NCBI RefSeq assembly: GCF_900496995.4
Contig: NW_024470383.1
Location: 124,001-188,000 of the forward strand
Reading direction: 5' to 3'
Length of the DNA: 64,000 nucleotides
Origin: Aquila chrysaetos chrysaetos
Lineage: Eukaryota > Chordata > Aves > Accipitriformes > Accipitridae
Position numbers and translations under genes: made by a program. Below, one piece after another: positions 34,161 to 45,140 of this stretch (position 1 is the first letter of the stretch; the number at the start of each line of letters is the position of its first letter). A model generated the notes under the pieces. It was not told the origin of the DNA, searched no databases, and saw only the letters and a program-made list of their open reading frames with translations.

Positions 34161-36687
34161 GCTCGAGCTTATTGCAAACCCAGCTCCTCTCGGTGCTGCA
34201 GCGGGAGGAGCTGAGCCCGTTGTTGTTCAGGTAGGCACAGAGGCCACCACCGTGGATCCGGAACCTGGAAGGACAGGTGAGACAACCCACCTCAGATGGG
34301 GACAGCAGGAAAAAGGAGAAAAATCACATTTTGGCTTTCCCCCACCCCCCTTCAGTTCTCAGGCATCCTCATGGGCATCAGTATGCCAATATTGATGCTG
34401 AACTATTTCTATTTTGGCAGCAGTCCAGGTTAGCCATAAGAAGCATGAAGCTTTGAAAGAAAAAAACTTATTTAAAAATGAAAAATCTAACAGTGTTTTC
34501 CCTGCCAAACACACTGCTTCCACCTCTCAAGTCAAAGGGAAAAACGAAGACTAGCTCTGGATGCAACATTCGTTTTCTTTCCCAAACGTCATTGTCTCAT
34601 TGCTATCTCTGGATGCCCCTCAAATGCCAGAAGAAATGCATATTTCGGGGCTGAGGAAAAACACCAACCAGCAATGTAACGATGAAAAACACAGACTCAC
34701 AGGCGAGATAAATGCGAGTGGTTCACCCATCTCCATGGCTGCTCCTCATCTTCCCGTGAAAGGCCAATCCAATGCTCTGAGATCCCTTTATATCTTATCA
34801 CAAAGCTCTGAAAAAGAGGAGAGAGAAAGGCTTTATGGCAGGTCACAGGGCTTTCGGACATCTCCAGCAGGTCACCATTTGCAGAAACCTCCTTCCAACC
34901 AATAATCTACATTTTACCAGATGCTCATGCTCCTTTAGGGCTCCTACCTGCTGGAACCTTTCAATCTGCTAGCAAAAAGTGTAATCTTTAAGGCAGACCT
35001 TTATTATTGCATCAAAACAGGGCTTTTTTTTGCTATAGTTCTTGCATCGGTTGGCTTTGGTGAGAAATTTGAAGAGACCCATGATGACCTACCCTCAAGA
35101 AAACCATTTTGCCCATCTCCTCACCCCAGATCTCCAAGGAAGACCTTGGAAGAGCAGTCAAAGAAACTGAAAGGTGGCAAATACGTTGGTGGCTTTTTTT
35201 TTCCCCCCATGCTAACCATGTCCTCATGTCTCCTTACCAAGTCTTCCACGCTGTCAAGCATGGCCAAGGAAGCACCAAGTGCTGAGCAATTGTCCTGGCT
35301 GGATGTCCAGTTCCCCTCAGCCTCCGAAAAATAGTAGCATTTTCCTCTGTACCCGATCCAGTCGAACGGACACCGAAAGCAGGGTTGGGGACGAGGCTGA
35401 AAAGCCTGCACTGTCATAGATAGAACAACAGTGTTAAGGAGCAGCACCTTCTCCTTGCCTCTCTGGGGTGGGGAAGGTCATCCTCCACCCCGTGGCCTCC
35501 AAAAGTCTTGCACCTGCCTCAACAGTGGGAGGAAAGAAAAATTAAGACACCAAGAGAAATCTTGGGTGGATTGGAGGGAGAAAACAAGCTCAAATCATGG
35601 CCCAGTTTATGGCATTGGACAAGAAATGTGGTGCAAATGTGGGTGCTGTACCTTCAAAGAAGAAAACAGGGTGGTGGCTTTCAAAGACACAAGTTTTAGG
35701 AGGATTTCCAGAATAGCCCTATCCCTAAATGCACCCTCAGGTATTGCTGTCTGTCATTAGTGCAAAAGTAGCAATGGGCAAAGGACAGAAAAAAAAGTTC
35801 TCTTGTTCCTGCAGACTTCTTGGCTTTGTAGGACTCATGCCAACATCTCTGGCTGTTTGTTTTCTCTGAAGAAAACATCTTTGGGAAAGCTCAGGTGACT
35901 GTACCCATGAAATGGCTCTTTCTGGTGTTTTTTTTAAGGGTTTCTAGACGACATCAGCTCCTACACAGACGATTTGGTCTTCTGTAGAAAGGCTTCTCTG
36001 CTCATTGAAATGTCCCTCTCCTGGTGTCCTGGGTTCAGCTGGGATAGAGTTAATTTTCACAGGAACCTGGGAGAGGGCACAGCCAGGACAGCTGACCTGA
36101 ACTAGCCAAGGAGCTATTCCATACCGTGTGACATCATGCTTCCATATATAAATAGACAGCGGGCTGGGGGGGCAGTTCTTGGCTCTTGGCGTGGGAAGTG
36201 ACGGAGCATCGGGTTCCGGGTGGTGAGCAGTTGCACTATGCATGACTCATTTTGTATGTTTTCATTAGTACCACTGTTGTAACTTCTCTTTTTGTGCTGT
36301 CTCAGGAAACTGTCCTTATCTCAACCCATGAGGTTCTGTTTTCTTTTCTTTTCTTTTCTTTCTTTTCTGATTCTCCTCCCCATCCCACAAGAGCGGGGCG
36401 GGGAGGAGTGAGCGAGCGGCTGCGTGATGATTTGTTACCGGCTGGGCTTAAACCACGACACCTGGAGAGGACAACATATTGGGTCGGGCTGCGTCTTCCC
36501 TGGGAGCATGGAGGTGGACCTGGCACACGTGCAACAACCCAAAGTATCTCAGGGACATTCCCCACGAGATGAAAACCTCGACACTCACCTGCAAAAGTGA
36601 TGGCCGTGATGAGCAGAGCTATGAACAGCACCGCCATTGTCACCTGACAGGCAACACGCGCCTCCGGCTTCATCTCAAGGCTGTAAC
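34099..36687 (-). CDS. CLEC2/B-lec-like C-type lectin gene (type II membrane protein)
   Basis: Minus-strand exons with correct splice sites and phases. The transmembrane exon (36589-36687) reads YSLEMKPEARVACQVTM, then AVLFIALLITAITFAG. CTLD exon 1 (35238-35410) reads CPFDWIGYRGKCYYFSEAEG and on to LDSVEDL. CTLD exon 2 (34701-34807) reads SFVIRYKGISEHWIGLSRED and PWRWVNHSHLSRL. CTLD exon 3 (34099-34264) reads GLCAYLNNNGLSSSRCSTER, SWVCNKLELQ and an 18-residue extension. All CTLD cysteines are present and there are no calcium-binding EPN/WND motifs, as in CLEC2/NKR families. The first coding exon is not settled: a 49-nt exon at 38840-38888 (ERVVPRQPARSHRPYP, donor CAG/GTAAGG) fits the phase, and a start exon would lie further right. 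The gene is divergent from the receptor at 41008, like Blec and BNK in chicken. Its last 62 coding bases belong to the tandem array, and a solo LTR sits in its first CTLD intron. Likely a ligand for the adjacent NKR-type receptor, by analogy. Confidence 0.85.
36025..36460 (+). mobile_element. Solo LTR of an avian endogenous retrovirus (ERVL-type)
   Basis: It starts TGTCCTGGGTTCAGCTGGGA, ends AAACCACGACA, and is flanked by a perfect 5-bp target-site duplication CCTGG (36020-36024 and 36461-36465). A TATATAAATA box near 36144 and a CT-rich microsatellite are included. Five-base duplications fit class III (ERVL-like) elements; the family name is not certain. It is a solo LTR with no internal genes, lying in the intron between the membrane exon and first CTLD exon of the CLEC2-like gene. 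The intact duplication suggests moderate to young age. Confidence 0.85.
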
Positions 36688-36689
36688 CT

Positions 36690-38839
36690 GCGGGAGAAGA
36701 GACCTTCAACGCCTTTGGGGGGGTACAGAGGGGAGCAACACACTCCAGGTCCAGGCCGTTGGCCCAAAAGATGGGTTTTCCTCCTTTTGCTCAAGGATGA
36801 AGGGGATTTTTAACGCACTGTCACCATATCGGGCCATCGTGGAGAACACCAAGCCCCACATCCGAGCACTTGGGTGATGCTCATCAGAAGCATCTTTGGG
36901 AAGAGCCTTCCTGAAGGACAGGCATCATTTGATGCCCAAATGATGAGAGGTTAGTCTCTTCCCCACACCAAGTGGACGTGCTGTCATTTTGGGTGAGAAA
37001 CATCAAAAATTCTTCTCCGCACAGAATAAAATTATGTATTTTTTCACTTTTGAGAACCCTTCCTTATAGGGGAACATTGTCCCCTCCCCAATGCCAGCTG
37101 TAAACTCCTACTCTGAAATGCACCATAATTAGAATTATGTTTTAATTTCTTGGTTCTACTTCATTATTAAAGCTCAGTGGACCTCTTGCTCCACCTAAAC
37201 TGAGACACTTTGTGTCTTGCAGATGACCTGAGTCATGGTCACTCCATCTCTGGGTCTTGTGATCCAGAACATGCTCTTCCCCCCACCATAAGCAAAGAAA
37301 ATTCTGTTTCCTAAGGATTTTACCTAAAAATCTCAGTGTTTTCAACCTGGGTGACTTCCCCCATTTTTCTTTTAAGCTTCCCCCTCTTTGCCCCCATCTG
37401 TCACATGAACCAAATCTCATGGGACAAACCCTCCTTACCCCTCTTCCTCCCCGCCTCCTCATGCAAAAATAATAATAGAAAGTAAGTCAGAAGCCAAATA
37501 TGCCAAATAATAATAAAAAAGCCATATTTAAAAAATCAGCAAATTTTAAAAAATCAAGAAATAAAAAAAAAAAAACAAATGAAAAAAATCAACAGATCAA
37601 CAAATATGCCAAATCAAAAAAAAAATTCCTCAAAGTCTTAGTCCCTGGCTGGGTAGAGAGACAGACAATGGAAAAGACCCAAAAAACCCTTTTTCTACCT
37701 TATTGTGCACCAAGAGGATGATGGGGATGGGAGGAAGATGCAAGAGAACTAAAATAGGGCAGTGTTGAAGGGAAGGCAGAGATTAATATTTTGCTGATGT
37801 GTCTAAACTGGACTTAAAACCCAGACTTATTTTTGAGGGTCTTTTAACACCTTAACTATTCAAAAATTTCTTTATTCTCGTTCAGAATAAAGCAGAAATC
37901 TGGACTCTTTGGGGGAAAAACCAAAAAAGACCCAAAAGAAACAGTGACTCAAGTGCCTCGGGGAGGATTAATCATATGTGGGAATAACCCAAGGTATCTG
38001 AAATGAGATCATTTAAAGCAAAAATACCAGCTGCTGATCGACAAAAATTTTCCTGAGGGAAGTGCTAGAAAAAGTTTTTTTTTCCCTACACCCCCCCTCC
38101 CCTTACCTCAGCTGTTTTTTGTTCTCAAATTATAGAAGTATTAAAAAAGAAAAATGCAGTGATTATTTAGTTCATTGCTCTACATTTACCTGCCCGCTTG
38201 CTCCTTTCCACACCCCAAAATCCGGAATAATCCCTCATTTCCTTCATTTTGGGGGTTCCACCTCCGTAGGTGCTCCTGCCTCACCTGCCAAGCAAAGTTT
38301 CACCTATCATCAGACGTGTCACGAAGTCTGTTCATCCTCAGCCTCCCCATAGGATTTTCAGATTGGGGTCGTCAGCAAGGTACATCAGGCAGAGGTGGGA
38401 ACTCATTGCAGAAAATGTCATTTCTACCCCTATAATATTAATTTTGCACCATGGGGGTCTATAAATCCTCCAGCTACCAGTTAGAAATATCAATGGACAG
38501 CCCAAAGAATGACATCGGAGAAAGAAAGGAAACATAAATCCCAGGGAATGAGTATTTCCTTTGTTGGAAAGCAGCAGGATGAGAAATTAGATGGAGGGTC
38601 AGGTTGTTTGGGTTTTTTTTGGAAGCTGCCATCTTGAACCAAAACCATGTTGTTTTTTAAGAAGAGCAGCAGTTGTTAAGAGGACATTGGTTTTCTCCCC
38701 TCAATTACAATTTTCTCCCCTCAATTAAAATTTTCTCCCCTCAATTAAAATTTTCTCCCCGCAATTAAAGTTTTCTCCCCGCAATTTAAATTTAACTCCA
38801 ACTCCCACCAGCCCCCCCAGCTCATCCCAGAGCCCTTAC
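36690..38839. other. Upstream intron of the CLEC2-like gene; no other gene seen
   Basis: About 2.1 kb with A-rich tracts (37500-37625) and a short tandem repeat (38691-38795). No CTLD or Ig exon with splice sites was recognised on either strand. Confidence 0.55.
38691..38795 (+). repeat. 20-bp tandem repeat, about five copies
   Basis: Repeats of TTTTCTCCCCTCAATTAAAA, with the later copies reading CCCCGCAATT. Confidence 0.9.
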
Positions 38840-38888
38840 CTGGATACGGCCGGTGGGAACGAGCAGGTTGCCGAGGCACAACCCTCTC
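38840..38888 (-). CDS. Candidate cytoplasmic exon of the CLEC2-like gene
   Basis: A 49-nt minus-strand stretch between an acceptor (TTAGCAG) and a strong donor (CAG/GTAAGG). It is open in the phase needed to join the membrane exon at 36687 (ERVVPRQPARSHRPYP, then YSLEMKP). It would supply part of the N-terminal cytoplasmic tail. No start codon exon to its right has been identified, so this rests on splice-site and phase fit only. Confidence 0.4.
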
Positions 38889-39639
38889 CTGCTAAGAGAA
38901 ATGTGAAACAGAAAGTATTAAAAAATTAAATAATTGGTTTGTTTTGGTTTTTTTACGGGGGATTTTCATGAGGATCCTCCGGGGCAGACGGGGAAGGGGC
39001 TGCCTGACCAAGGGCACCTGCCCACAACCAAAACCTCTGTGGTTTCCCTTCCAGCTCCACCCCGCACCCTCTCCACCTCCTTTTCCTGCATTTACAGCTT
39101 TTTTTCTTTTCAGCTGGGGAGCACAGACTCTCAAAAAAAAAAAGTTTATTTTGGGATGCAGGAGGGGAAAACGCTTGCTGTTGGAGATTGCTTTGCTCTG
39201 GGGTGTTGGGGCACCCCAAAAGGGACCTCGAGGGTGCTACGAGGATGAAGGGTGAGAAGCAGGCGGTTCCCTCCAGCCCATCTTATGATTTTTTAAGATA
39301 AAAATATCTCTTTTTTCCAGGCAACTGCCTCCTGCAAACTTGCGTCATCGAGCCAAGACTGGATCCTGTCTGCCTCTACCCCTATTAAAACCCCCATCCT
39401 TTCCCCCTCCCCAATAAATGGGATCATCAAGTGAATGTATCCAACAGGGAAAACACTAGAAAAAAAAAAATGTTCTTGCAATTAAGCTCTCTGCCTCCAG
39501 ATTTTTACCCCCCACAATAGCTTACTTTTTTTTTTTAAGCAATGGTCACACGCCACCAGAGCCACTGCTTTTGCAGAGCACAAGAGCAAAGCATAAAAGC
39601 AGCTCACCACAAAAACTTTCCATGAGACTAACAAAGCCT

Positions 39640-39960
39640 GCAGGCGGAAAAAAAAGAATAAAAATAAAATAATAAAAACAAAAATAAAAAAATAAATAAA
39701 AATTAAAAGAAATAATTTTAAAAAGGCAGTGCTTTTCCTGCTGGGACCTTTGGGTTTCTTCTCTGTGACTCCATTTCTTGCTGCTGGCAGGTATTGGGGC
39801 AAATTTCTGCTTTTTTTTCTTGCTGTCTTTTGGATGCGTGGGAAAAAAAAATAATCGTCGTTTCTACCTCCATAAAATGTCATTGCCGGGGGTGTTACAG
39901 AACCAGCAAAAACCTGCTGCAAATGGGGTTTACACCAAAAAAAAAAAAAAAAAAGAGAGA
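39640..39960 (+). repeat. A-rich simple repeats
   Basis: AAATAAAA-type repeats at 39640-39725 and a poly-A/GA tract at 39937-39985. No exon seen around them. Confidence 0.7.
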
Positions 39961-40156
39961 GAAGAAAAGGGAGGGAAAAAAAGTAAGCGTAGCCTGGGAA
40001 TTGCTGGTTGCTCTGTGCAACGGTCGAAGTGTCCCAGATCTGGATGGTGTAAAACCACACACTGGGGGTGGGAGGATGTGCTTGCAGGATAAAAATCAAA
40101 ATAAAGTAAAGTGAAAGATAGTAAAGTAAAATTAAAATAAAAACAACATAAAACAA

Positions 40157-40365
40157 CAGGAAAGGAAAGGAAAGGGAAAAGGAAAAGGGAAAGGGAAAAA
40201 AGAAAAGAAAAAAGAGAAGAAAAGAAAAGAGAAGAAAAGAGAAGAAAAGAAAAGAGAAGAAAAGAGAACAAAAGAAAAGAAAAGAAGAGAAAAGAAAAGA
40301 AGAGAAAAGAGAAGAAAAGAGAAGAGAAGAAAAGAGAAGAGAAGAAAAGAAAAGAGAGAAAATTC
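40157..40365 (+). repeat. Long polypurine (GAAAA/GGAAA) tract
   Basis: More than 200 bases of almost pure A and G on the plus strand (AAAGAGAAGAAAAG units). The phenylalanine/serine-rich open frames on the other strand come from this composition. The tract can adopt triplex DNA and lies about 0.65 kb upstream of the receptor gene at 41008. Confidence 0.9.
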
Positions 40366-40879
40366 ATTAACAGCTTGCAGGAAACAGGCAGGAAAAAAGA
40401 CGCTCTCTGCCTCTTCCAGTGGACGAGCTGGGCAATCCCTGCATGCCCCGTCCATTTATGGATCTCCCCACCACAGGATAAAACAAGAGGCCAACTATTG
40501 TGTCAAAAGCAGCAGGAGCAGAAGAAAAAGCCGTGCACAGTAAAAGCCATTTCAAGTTGCTTGCAGCCAATACTCTGGGGAAGAAATACCAAATATTACC
40601 TATCTCCTTCTCACCTGATTATCTGCCTCCAGCCATGCTGATTCAGACCCTGATATGCATCAGCCTGACCCTCAAAACCCTTATTTAAAGGTTTTTTAGA
40701 TTTTTTTTCATCTCTGCATGTTCTCAGAGCTGCTTGGCGCAATCATTAAACGCATAGGTGTTTCTACACCTCCAGATGTGTGACCGCCACCTGGCTAGAG
40801 GACACCTACCCCCCCCTCACTGGCCTTAATTTACAAGGGAAGGCTCTAGGATACACTTTTTTTTTTTTTTTTTAAAAGA

Positions 40880-41007
40880 AGATAAAAGGCCCAGACGATG
40901 CCATTTCCTGGGGCTGGACGCAGGCGCGAGCAGGTCGGTCATAAGACAAGACGTTGCCCAAGAACAGCTTCACTCTTGGGACGCTCTTGCTATCTTCTGA
41001 GCTGGTC
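40880..41007 (+). promoter_or_regulatory. Probable core promoter and 5' leader of the BNK/KLRB1-like gene
   Basis: A TATA-like GATAAAAGG at 40881-40889 is followed at about 20 bases by CATTTCCTGGGG, an Ets-type core, and then about 100 bases of leader to the ATG. Spacing is plausible for transcription starting near 40915. Inferred only. Confidence 0.4.
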
Positions 41008-44000
41008 ATGGCTGGGGAAATAATTTATGCTGATTTAAGGCATCCTGGGGATGGTTTTTCTCCTGCCGAGAAGCGTCACGGTAAGTGCTATTTTGGGGGG
41101 AAAGCACTTATTTCAAGCTTTGCTTGCTTTGGGAAGACTTTTGGGTTCGCTTGCTTCTCCATCCCCATGTTGAGTTTTCCAAGATACATGGAGAACGCTG
41201 GATGGATTAAGTGTCCTCTAAGTGGGATCCCGGCTTGCACAGAGGGCAAAAAAAGCAAGGAAGGGATGGGGGAGAGAAAAGCCAGCAAACATCCGGAGGT
41301 TGAAGAGTTTTGCTTCCAAGACCCTTCACTGGGTAGCAAAAAGGGGTCCCAAGAAGCCCAATGTGAGCCAACACACCTTGATGGGAAGCAAAGCTGCTGA
41401 CACCATGTCTGGGATCCTGGGGGAGATGAGGTCTGAAAGACCCATGTCCCACCGACTCCCAGCTCAACCGCGAGCAGGTTTCGCCTGTTCTAAATTAAGC
41501 CAATTTCAGAAGGTGTCAGGTCTGCTAAGCTCTATTGTTGGGTGCCCCAGGTTGCTCTTGAGGCTACCTGCAGCCCCTCCACCACCTGAAAAACCCACCC
41601 TTAGGTGATGCCCTCACTTCTGCATCCAACTTTATCGGTGGTGATTTATTTTTTTGGAGGAAGCAAAGCAGCCGTTAACTTCTGCTCAAACTTGCCAACT
41701 TGACAGAGGGGCTTTTTTTTTTTCTTTCTCTAAGAACCCCAGCTTTTTCATGTGAAAATGTGCACATTTTTTTAAGCAAATGTGGCCTCTTTCAGCTCCT
41801 GCCTTGTGCCCACGGTGGCATGGGGTCGTCCTCAAAGTCAGTGGGCTGGGGCACCTCGTCCTGCTGGTGCTGGTGGTAGTGCTGAGCGTGCAGGGTGAGT
41901 AACCAGCTCTTAATCTATATCTCAACACGCAGCGAGCAGGCTTGGAGGGGAAATCGTGTTTTATTTCAGTATTTCAGCCTTTGGAGGGGATGAGGTTGCC
42001 CACAGAGATGCAACAAGATATATCACCCACCAAGAGTAAACCCCCTGTGGAATAAACCCAGACTATCCCCGTAGGTTTTAAACAAGGGTGGAGGGTACAA
42101 GCCATGTTTTTCAGGCTGGCTTAATTAACCGGGTGCAACCACAGCAGAGAAAAAAGGAGGGTTGCACAAAATCAAACCCAGACCTACCTGGTTTTGTGGG
42201 TTTTATCCCCAAACGGCTGCAGCCTCTCACCCCAGGTCATTCCTCCAAGTCTTTCAGGGCTCTCTGCAGCCGGTGATGACAAGCATTCCCTGGCAAGGCA
42301 GTGAGACCCGGGGAAAGAACCACACGGAGCAATGCGTGATTTCAGCCCTGATGCAGTATTACTGCAAGCCCCGGCAGGACAGCCCCACAGGTAACTCCCC
42401 CCCAGCTCTGTTGGGGGATGCTCAGGTGGAACTTTTGATGGGGCTTCCTCCGCCCTTCAATTGCCAGGATGCCCTTGGGATTTCGAGTTGGTGACCCACC
42501 AAAGGGTTATTTGGCAAAGAGGGTTGTTGCAAGGAAGTATTTCTTTTTGCATACATGGAGGAGCAGGACTAACCCCAGGGAGGAGGTTCCTCACTACCCT
42601 TCCTCCACCCCAACCATCCATTTTTGTCCCTGTGGCCACCCAACCCCAGTCTTCCTCCTCCTTTCCAGTGGCTGAGTAGGAAAAAACACAACCGTGCGAA
42701 AAAGACTCAAGGATGGGGAAAGAGCCAAGGTGTGGGGTGGGGAAACCCTTGGTGCCTTTCAGGTGGTGGCTGGGGAAGACCTTGACCACACTTTGGGTTG
42801 CCTCATGGCTCTTTCTCCTCTTCAGCCTGTGCTGGCTGCAAGCTGTGTCCCCAGGACTGGCAGCTCCATGGGGACAGATGCTACCGGCTTTCCAAGGAAA
42901 CGGGGAACTGGAATCAAGGCAAGAAAGGCTGCGAAAATCAGGGGTCTCAGCTGGCAATGCTCCGGGACAAGAAAGAAGAGGTAAATACAGAGGAGAAGGC
43001 TTGAAAAAGACCTGAAAATCAGGGTTTTTTTAGGTGGGCAGGGGAGCAAAAAGTGCCCGGCGGCAGGAGGGTTTGGGGCTGCAACAGTGGCTCTCACCCA
43101 CCTCCTGCTCTGATGTCTCCTAAGAAGTGACTGGGAAGAAAAAAGGGCGGAATCATCACCTAAAGCCCCTCTGTGTTCCCCCACCCAACTGTGACATGGG
43201 AGGAAGAGGAGGGACGCAGAGCTCAGATGGAGACGTCAGTGTCCTGGGCTCTGAATTTAAGCTAGTTCCACCCCAGAGCTCCCTTTAGAGATGGTGCATG
43301 GAGGCCTTCAAAGAACAGGGGACATTTGTGTCCCATCTCTTTGGGGATGAAATGAGTCAGATTTACTCCGTGGCTTTGCACCCCATGAAACTCTCTGCAG
43401 AGAGATTTTGGGAGCAACCGGTCACCTCCATTTCCCAGGAGTACATCAAGAATATTACAGGCGGACGCACACAGCCGGTGTGGATTGGATTACTATCATC
43501 CCACAGGAACTGGAGATGGGTGGACAACACATCCCTCAACACCAAAATGTGAGTGTATCTGCAACACGTTGGTGTAAAAAGCAGCTTTGCTCCATTTCAG
43601 ACCCAGTGCATGCCCTGACCCACCCTTCCAAGATCTTTCTGTCTATGCAACGGTCTCGTAGTCCTCCTGCCAAAGCTTTGCAGACCGAGAGTTGGGTTTA
43701 CAGAGCACGATAACCCAATACCTCCCACCATCCCATGCAACCAACACAGCTTTTAATGGTCCATGCATGCTCCTTGCAGATCTTATTGCAAGCACAGCAA
43801 CCTGCACTCAAATCTGGGCCACCCACCAGCAAGAAATCATTTGTAGCACAATGAGATGGTGCAGAAAAAGGGCATGAGAAACCTCCCCTCTTCTGCAAGC
43901 CTGGAAGAGTTTGCTCCTCTCAGGCAATAACATTTTTTGTTCTGTAGGTTTCGCACCCTGCAGGAGGTGGATGAAGGGTGTGGGACACTGAAAAACAAGA

Positions 44001-44113
44001 TGTTGGAGGTCGATATCTGTGACGCTGAACATGAGTGGCTTTGCCAGAAACACCCTTTCCAGCTCTCCCCATCGACGGCAGGAGGTGGAAAGAAGTGCGA
44101 AGCCTCCGTCTGA
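41008..44113 (+). CDS. BNK/KLRB1-like C-type lectin NK receptor with ITIM
   Basis: Six exons with consistent phases. Exon 1 (41008-41080) reads MAGEIIYADLRHPGDGFSPA; IIYADL is a full ITIM. Exon 2 (41796-41894) is the membrane exon with ALCPRW before GHLVLLVLVVVLSV. Exon 3 (about 42250-42390) is a stalk with two cysteines and an NHT sequon. Exon 4 (42826-42980) reads CKLCPQDWQLHGDRCYRLSK. Exon 5 (43439-43548) reads EYIKNITGG then VWIGLLSSHRNWRWVDN. Exon 6 (43948-44113) reads EGCGTLKNKM, DICDAEHEWLCQKH and a short tail. All expected CTLD cysteines are present and the calcium-binding motifs are absent, as in NKR-P1/KLRB1. It is predicted to be an inhibitory type II receptor recruiting SHP phosphatases, about 248 residues. 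It lies between two CLEC2-like genes, the natural ligand family of NKR-P1 receptors in mammals and the arrangement of BNK and Blec in the chicken MHC. The exon 3 start uses the acceptor CTCCAAG, the only one I found that keeps the frame. Confidence 0.88.
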
Positions 44114-44336
44114 CATGTGCCCATCCTGAAATGCCCAGCTGTGAAACGCTTGCCGCCAATATTTGGGGTAAAGCCAGCCCTGTCTTCACCATTACAGTCC
44201 TGTGAGAGATTTCAAGGTTTGCAAATGCATTTCCCACACAGGTCAAGACAATTTTTGGGGGGTGCAGGCGATCCTCCGAGCTGGGAAAGCAAAAACGTCG
44301 GTGCCCCAGGTGCTGTGTCGATAGTGCTACAGCATC

Positions 44337-44342
44337 AATAAA
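44337..44342 (+). promoter_or_regulatory. Polyadenylation signal of the BNK/KLRB1-like gene
   Basis: AATAAA, 224 bases after the stop codon, in a suitable T-rich and G/T-rich downstream setting. Confidence 0.65.
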
Positions 44343-44549
44343 AGTCTACAAAACTAGTTGGGTTCAATTTATTGAAATAACACAATTTGCAAATAAGAGT
44401 TCAGGTGACATAAAATGTATTGCATGTATTAGAAAGTTATATTAAGAAAAGTTTTCCTGAGTAACAACTGCAGTAAGGAGTATACTACCAAGCATGCATC
44501 TCCCTGGGCACATCTGAGAACATCAGCACACGGATTGATGCAAGCAGCT

Positions 44550-44750
44550 TTTTGTTTGGGTTTTGGGGGTTTGGGTTTTTTTTGTCTTTTGGGGGGGGGA
44601 TTATTTGTTGTTGTTTGGGATTTTTTTGTTTGGTTTGGTTTAGGTCTTTTTGATTTTGAGGGATTTGGGGGGCAAGTTGGGTTTAGATTGGGGGGGGGTT
44701 GGTTGGTTTTTGGGGTTTTTTTTTGGTTTGTTTGTTTGTTTTTTAAAAAA
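44550..44750 (+). repeat. G/T-rich low-complexity tract
   Basis: Runs of G (up to nine) separated by T runs, on the plus strand only. It can form G-quadruplexes and lies between the convergent 3' ends of the NKR-like and CLEC2-like genes. Confidence 0.8.
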
Positions 44751-45140
44751 AAACCTCTAAAACATTCCAAGCTCACCCAAATCCACCATTTCACCAAATT
44801 CCCTCCCCACCTTTTTTCACCTCCTTCCAACAGCAAGAAAATCTGTTCATTGAAATTAACTCACTCAAGTGAGTACCTTATGGACCTGCCTCGCTTATAG
44901 GCAAAATATGGCTTTTCAAAGCACACAGAAAAACTCAATAAGCTTTTTATGATGCAGTGATCCTACAGCAATGACAGATCAACAATAGTCTAGCTTGTCT
45001 GAGCAGAAGGTCTCATGAAATCAAGAACTCATAAATGTTGGTGATAGTCAGACATAGGGATTTACCAAAAGAAACTATGCTCAGTTCTCCATCTGCTGGC
45101 AAGAGAACGAAGATGAAGCTCCTGTTTATGGCGTCTTTTA

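Noticed and set aside
39930-40455. Phenylalanine/serine-rich open frames on the minus strand
   Set aside because: Products of the polypurine tract, no protein-like composition.
44429-44900. Open frames on both strands near the end of the BNK/KLRB1-like gene
   Set aside because: They come from the G/T-rich low-complexity tract; no splice sites or motifs.
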